Shown: positions 62,108 to 64,000 of the stretch, piece after piece
How the letters are laid out: every line of letters begins with the position of its first letter
How positions within the stretch are numbered: the stretch's first letter is position 1
Source of the DNA: UBA1731 sp964567665
GTDB taxonomy: Bacteria; Verrucomicrobiota; Kiritimatiellia; RFP12; UBA1067
DNA length: 64,000 nucleotides
NCBI GenBank assembly: GCA_964567665.1
Contig: CAZMNN010000009.1
Span: forward strand, 4,988 to 68,987
Reading direction: 5' to 3'
Made by a program: the position numbers and the translations under genes
The notes under the pieces: generated by a model
Told to the model about the DNA's origin: nothing
Databases searched by the model: none
Seen by the model: only the letters and a program-made list of their open reading frames with translations

Positions 62108-63250
62108 ATGAGGCGCAGAGACGCAATTCATGCAATCGCGTTCGCGGCCCTCTGCGCGGCAATGTGGTTCGTTCCGCCGGTGCGTCCGCTTGCGGATGAC
62201 GGCGGCATCCCTATCCGTGCACGTGTCGTTTCCGTTGATGACAGCGGGATAACGCTCACCGGTCTGCTTGAATACGGAACGCAGAACCTTGAGGTTGAGC
62301 TTCTCGGCGGCGATGCGGCCGGAAAGGTCTTCCGCGCATCGAACGAGCTTCGCGCACAGCTTGATCTCGACAAGAAGTTCAGCGTTGGCGACGTTGCGCT
62401 TGTGACATGGCCGGATGGCGGTGCGAAGGAAGGGGAGGTGCTGATCGCCCGCGACCATTGGCGGCTCGGATGGGCCGGTTTCCTTTTCGCCGCGTTCTGT
62501 CTGCTCCTTGTGCTGTTTGGCGGATGGACCGGCGCGAAGGCTCTGTTCAGCTTCGTCTTCAGCTGCCTCGCGGTGTGGAAGCTGCTTGTACCGCTCTGTC
62601 TGTCCGGATGGAGCGCATCCATGGTTTCGTTCGTGTCCGTTTCGGCGCTCACCGCCGTCATAATGTACCTTGTGGCCGGATTCACGCGGCGTGGGATCGG
62701 TGCGTTCCTCGGCGCCATGCTTGGGGTGTTTGCGTCTCTGCTGCTGGCGTGGTTCTTCACGGATGCGATGCACGTGACCGGCGCGACGATGCCGTTCGTG
62801 CAGGCTCTGCTCTATTCCGGGTATCCCGATCTGGACTTTGCAGACATCTTCAACGGCGCGGTGATACTTGCGTCGTCCGGTGCGCTGATGGATCTTGCGA
62901 TGGACATCGCCGCCGGGGTGGATGAGGTGGCGCGGCACAACCCTGCCCTGCCGCGCCGTGAACTCTTCTTCAGCGGTCTGCGCATAGGCCGTTCTGTCGT
63001 TGGTACGATGACGACTACGCTGCTTCTCGCATACTCCGGCGGATATCTTACGCTCTTGATGGTCTTCGCAGCGCAGGGAACGCCACCTTTGGCATTTCTG
63101 AACTCCACGCTCGTATCGGCGGAGATGGTGAAGACGCTTGTTGGATCTTTTGGACTTGTGCTTGTCGCGCCGTTCACCGCGTTCGTTTCGTCGGCGCTTT
63201 TCCGTCCTGCCTCAGAGTTGCCATCCTCTCAAAGAGCCGAACAATCGTAA
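62108..63250 (+). CDS. YibE/F-like polytopic membrane protein
   Basis: 380 residues. The N-terminal hydrophobic segment (AIAFAALCAAMWFVPP) leads to a small periplasmic beta domain ~30-115 (ARVVSVDDSGITLTG, VGDVALVTWPDGG, an OB-like fold). About seven membrane helices follow (GWAGFLFAAFCLLLVLFGGW onwards), with the family segments FNGAVILASSGALMDLAMDI and DEVARHNPAL. YibE/F proteins are of unknown function; some cluster with transporters. ATG 62108 lies 7 nt after phoA with only a weak GG site. Last gene of the operon. Confidence 0.82.
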   Translation: MRRRDAIHAIAFAALCAAMWFVPPVRPLADDGGIPIRARVVSVDDSGITLTGLLEYGTQNLEVELLGGDAAGKVFRASNELRAQLDLDKKFSVGDVALVTWPDGGAKEGEVLIARDHWRLGWAGFLFAAFCLLLVLFGGWTGAKALFSFVFSCLAVWKLLVPLCLSGWSASMVSFVSVSALTAVIMYLVAGFTRRGIGAFLGAMLGVFASLLLAWFFTDAMHVTGATMPFVQALLYSGYPDLDFADIFNGAVILASSGALMDLAMDIAAGVDEVARHNPALPRRELFFSGLRIGRSVVGTMTTTLLLAYSGGYLTLLMVFAAQGTPPLAFLNSTLVSAEMVKTLVGSFGLVLVAPFTAFVSSALFRPASELPSSQRAEQS

Positions 63251-63401
63251 TCGCTGCGATTTAAGTGCAAAGGTGCAGCGGGCCTTTGTCAGAGCAAATG
63301 AGACTAAAAATGTGCCGTTCTGTCTCATGGTCGCATCTACTTTGACAAGTGACACCAAACACCGCTCCCAAATCGAGGAATCGAAAATCCATCCGCACAT
63401 A

Positions 63402-63410
63402 TGATATAAT
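63402..63410 (+). promoter_or_regulatory. Extended -10 promoter immediately before AAA-ATPase gene
   Basis: TGATATAAT with a partial -35 TCGAAA (63381-63386) at 18 bp. The ATG begins 7 nt after the -10, so transcription should start at or next to the A of ATG. The -35 lies in a CTCCCAAATCG/AATCGAAAATCC stretch resembling the repeat elements at 2470 and 3490. Confidence 0.7.
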
Positions 63411-63417
63411 TGCACAC

Positions 63418-64000
63418 ATGAGACCGATAGCAACTACGACGAGCGATTTTGCAGACCTCCGCAGGAAGGGGTGCATCTACGTTGACAAGACGGCGTACTT
63501 CCACCGCCTCGTCACGGACGTGGGCACGAGCATGTTCTTCCTCGCACGTCCGCGCCGGTTCGGCAAGTCGCTCATGATCACCGCCTTGAAGGCGATCTTC
63601 CAGGGGCGGCGCGAGCTGTTCGACGGGCTGGCCATCGCGGAGACGGACTGGGCGTGGGAAAAGTGGCCGGTGTTGCATTTCGATTTCGGTGCCGTCGACA
63701 CGCCGGACATTGATGCGTTTGACCGGTCGTTCGTCTCCACGGTCAAGTGGTGTCTCGAAGACGCGGGCCATGTCTACGATGACGCGCTACCGGCGGGTGT
63801 CAACTTCGGCCGGGCCATCCAGTCCCTGTCCGCCGCGAACGGCGGGAAGGGCGTGGTCGTCCTGATCGACGAGTACGACGCGCCGGTGTCGCACGTCCTC
63901 GACCGGCCGGAACTTGCCGAGGCGATAAGAAGCCGCCTTTCCTCTTTCTACACGGCGATGAAGTCCCGTACGGGCGACATCCGCTTCCTGATGATGACGG
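63418..64000 (+). CDS. AAA-ATPase-like protein (PD-(D/E)XK nuclease-associated family), 5' part
   Basis: Open to the right edge; 194 codons visible. The N-terminus MRPIATTTSDFADLRRKGCI is followed by YVDKTAYFHRLV, FFLARPRRFGKSLMITAL (atypical P-loop, RPRRFGKS) and VVVLIDEYDAPV (Walker B), the arrangement of the AAA-ATPase_like/DUF1703 family, which usually ends in a PD-(D/E)XK nuclease-like domain. These proteins are numerous in gut anaerobes; their role is unknown, although mobile or defence functions have been suggested. No Shine-Dalgarno; probably leaderless. The nuclease half lies outside the window. Confidence 0.85.
   Translation, partial: MRPIATTTSDFADLRRKGCIYVDKTAYFHRLVTDVGTSMFFLARPRRFGKSLMITALKAIFQGRRELFDGLAIAETDWAWEKWPVLHFDFGAVDTPDIDAFDRSFVSTVKWCLEDAGHVYDDALPAGVNFGRAIQSLSAANGGKGVVVLIDEYDAPVSHVLDRPELAEAIRSRLSSFYTAMKSRTGDIRFLMMT

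Noticed and set aside
63268..63327. Two weak hairpins after the YibE/F gene as terminators
   Set aside because: CAAAGG/CCTTTG and TGAGAC/GTCTCA stems lack a T-tract and have long loops; not convincing.

Overview
The window looks like chromosomal DNA of a G+C-rich, Gram-negative-type bacterium of the PVC superphylum, most likely a gut-type Kiritimatiellota/Verrucomicrobiota relative. This is an inference from three things: very large signal-peptide proteins built from autotransporter-associated beta-strand repeats, CAZyme-like multidomain exoenzymes, and a housekeeping set with unusual gene order. I saw no rRNA, tRNA, CRISPR array, prophage or insertion sequence.

Layout. 1-2277: end of prfB, thiN, a short nagA. 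2278-3994: a gene-free stretch holding about eight copies of a ~150-bp dispersed repeat. 3995-10931: smc, ribE, a membrane-anchored helical-repeat protein, a Trp-Pro-rich exported protein and a PHP phosphoesterase, tightly packed. 10970-14375: a stand-alone IMP cyclohydrolase convergent with gyrA across a strong bidirectional terminator. 14539-19822: orphan sugar-ABC ATPase, purine nucleoside phosphorylase, exported metallophosphoesterase, small outer-membrane barrel, M20 peptidase. 19937-21919: MsbA-type exporter. 22408-34291: exported beta-repeat protein, GH123/DUF4091-like protein, LamG plus TIM-barrel protein, then murF-murD. 34302-36332 (minus): UDP-sugar decarboxylase and purM. 36519-42358: nusA-infB-rbfA-truB-ribF. 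42377-46142 (minus): TetR regulator, guaA, sigma-54 activator. 46436-56043: second exported beta-repeat protein and a 2114-residue exoenzyme. 56276-63250: gdhA, an RpiB-SHMT fusion, rimO, phoA, a YibE/F-like membrane protein. 63418-end: start of an AAA-ATPase-like protein.

How the parts fit. Two loci (22.4-31.9 kb and 46.4-56.0 kb) have the same plan: a ~1060-residue exported beta-strand-repeat protein without a translocation barrel, next to giant exported glycan-active-looking enzymes. They are the best candidate for an undescribed surface system. Regulation is unusually readable. Most promoters carry a strong extended -10 (TGnTATAAT-like). Four genes start 7-12 nt after the -10 with no Shine-Dalgarno, so they are probably leaderless. 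Several promoters have perfect dyads over them. gdhA has a near-consensus sigma-54 -24/-12 element with two TTACA-N5-TGTAA dyads 32 bp apart about 120-150 bp upstream, and the window also encodes a NifA-like sigma-54 activator with a GAFTDA instead of GAFTGA loop.
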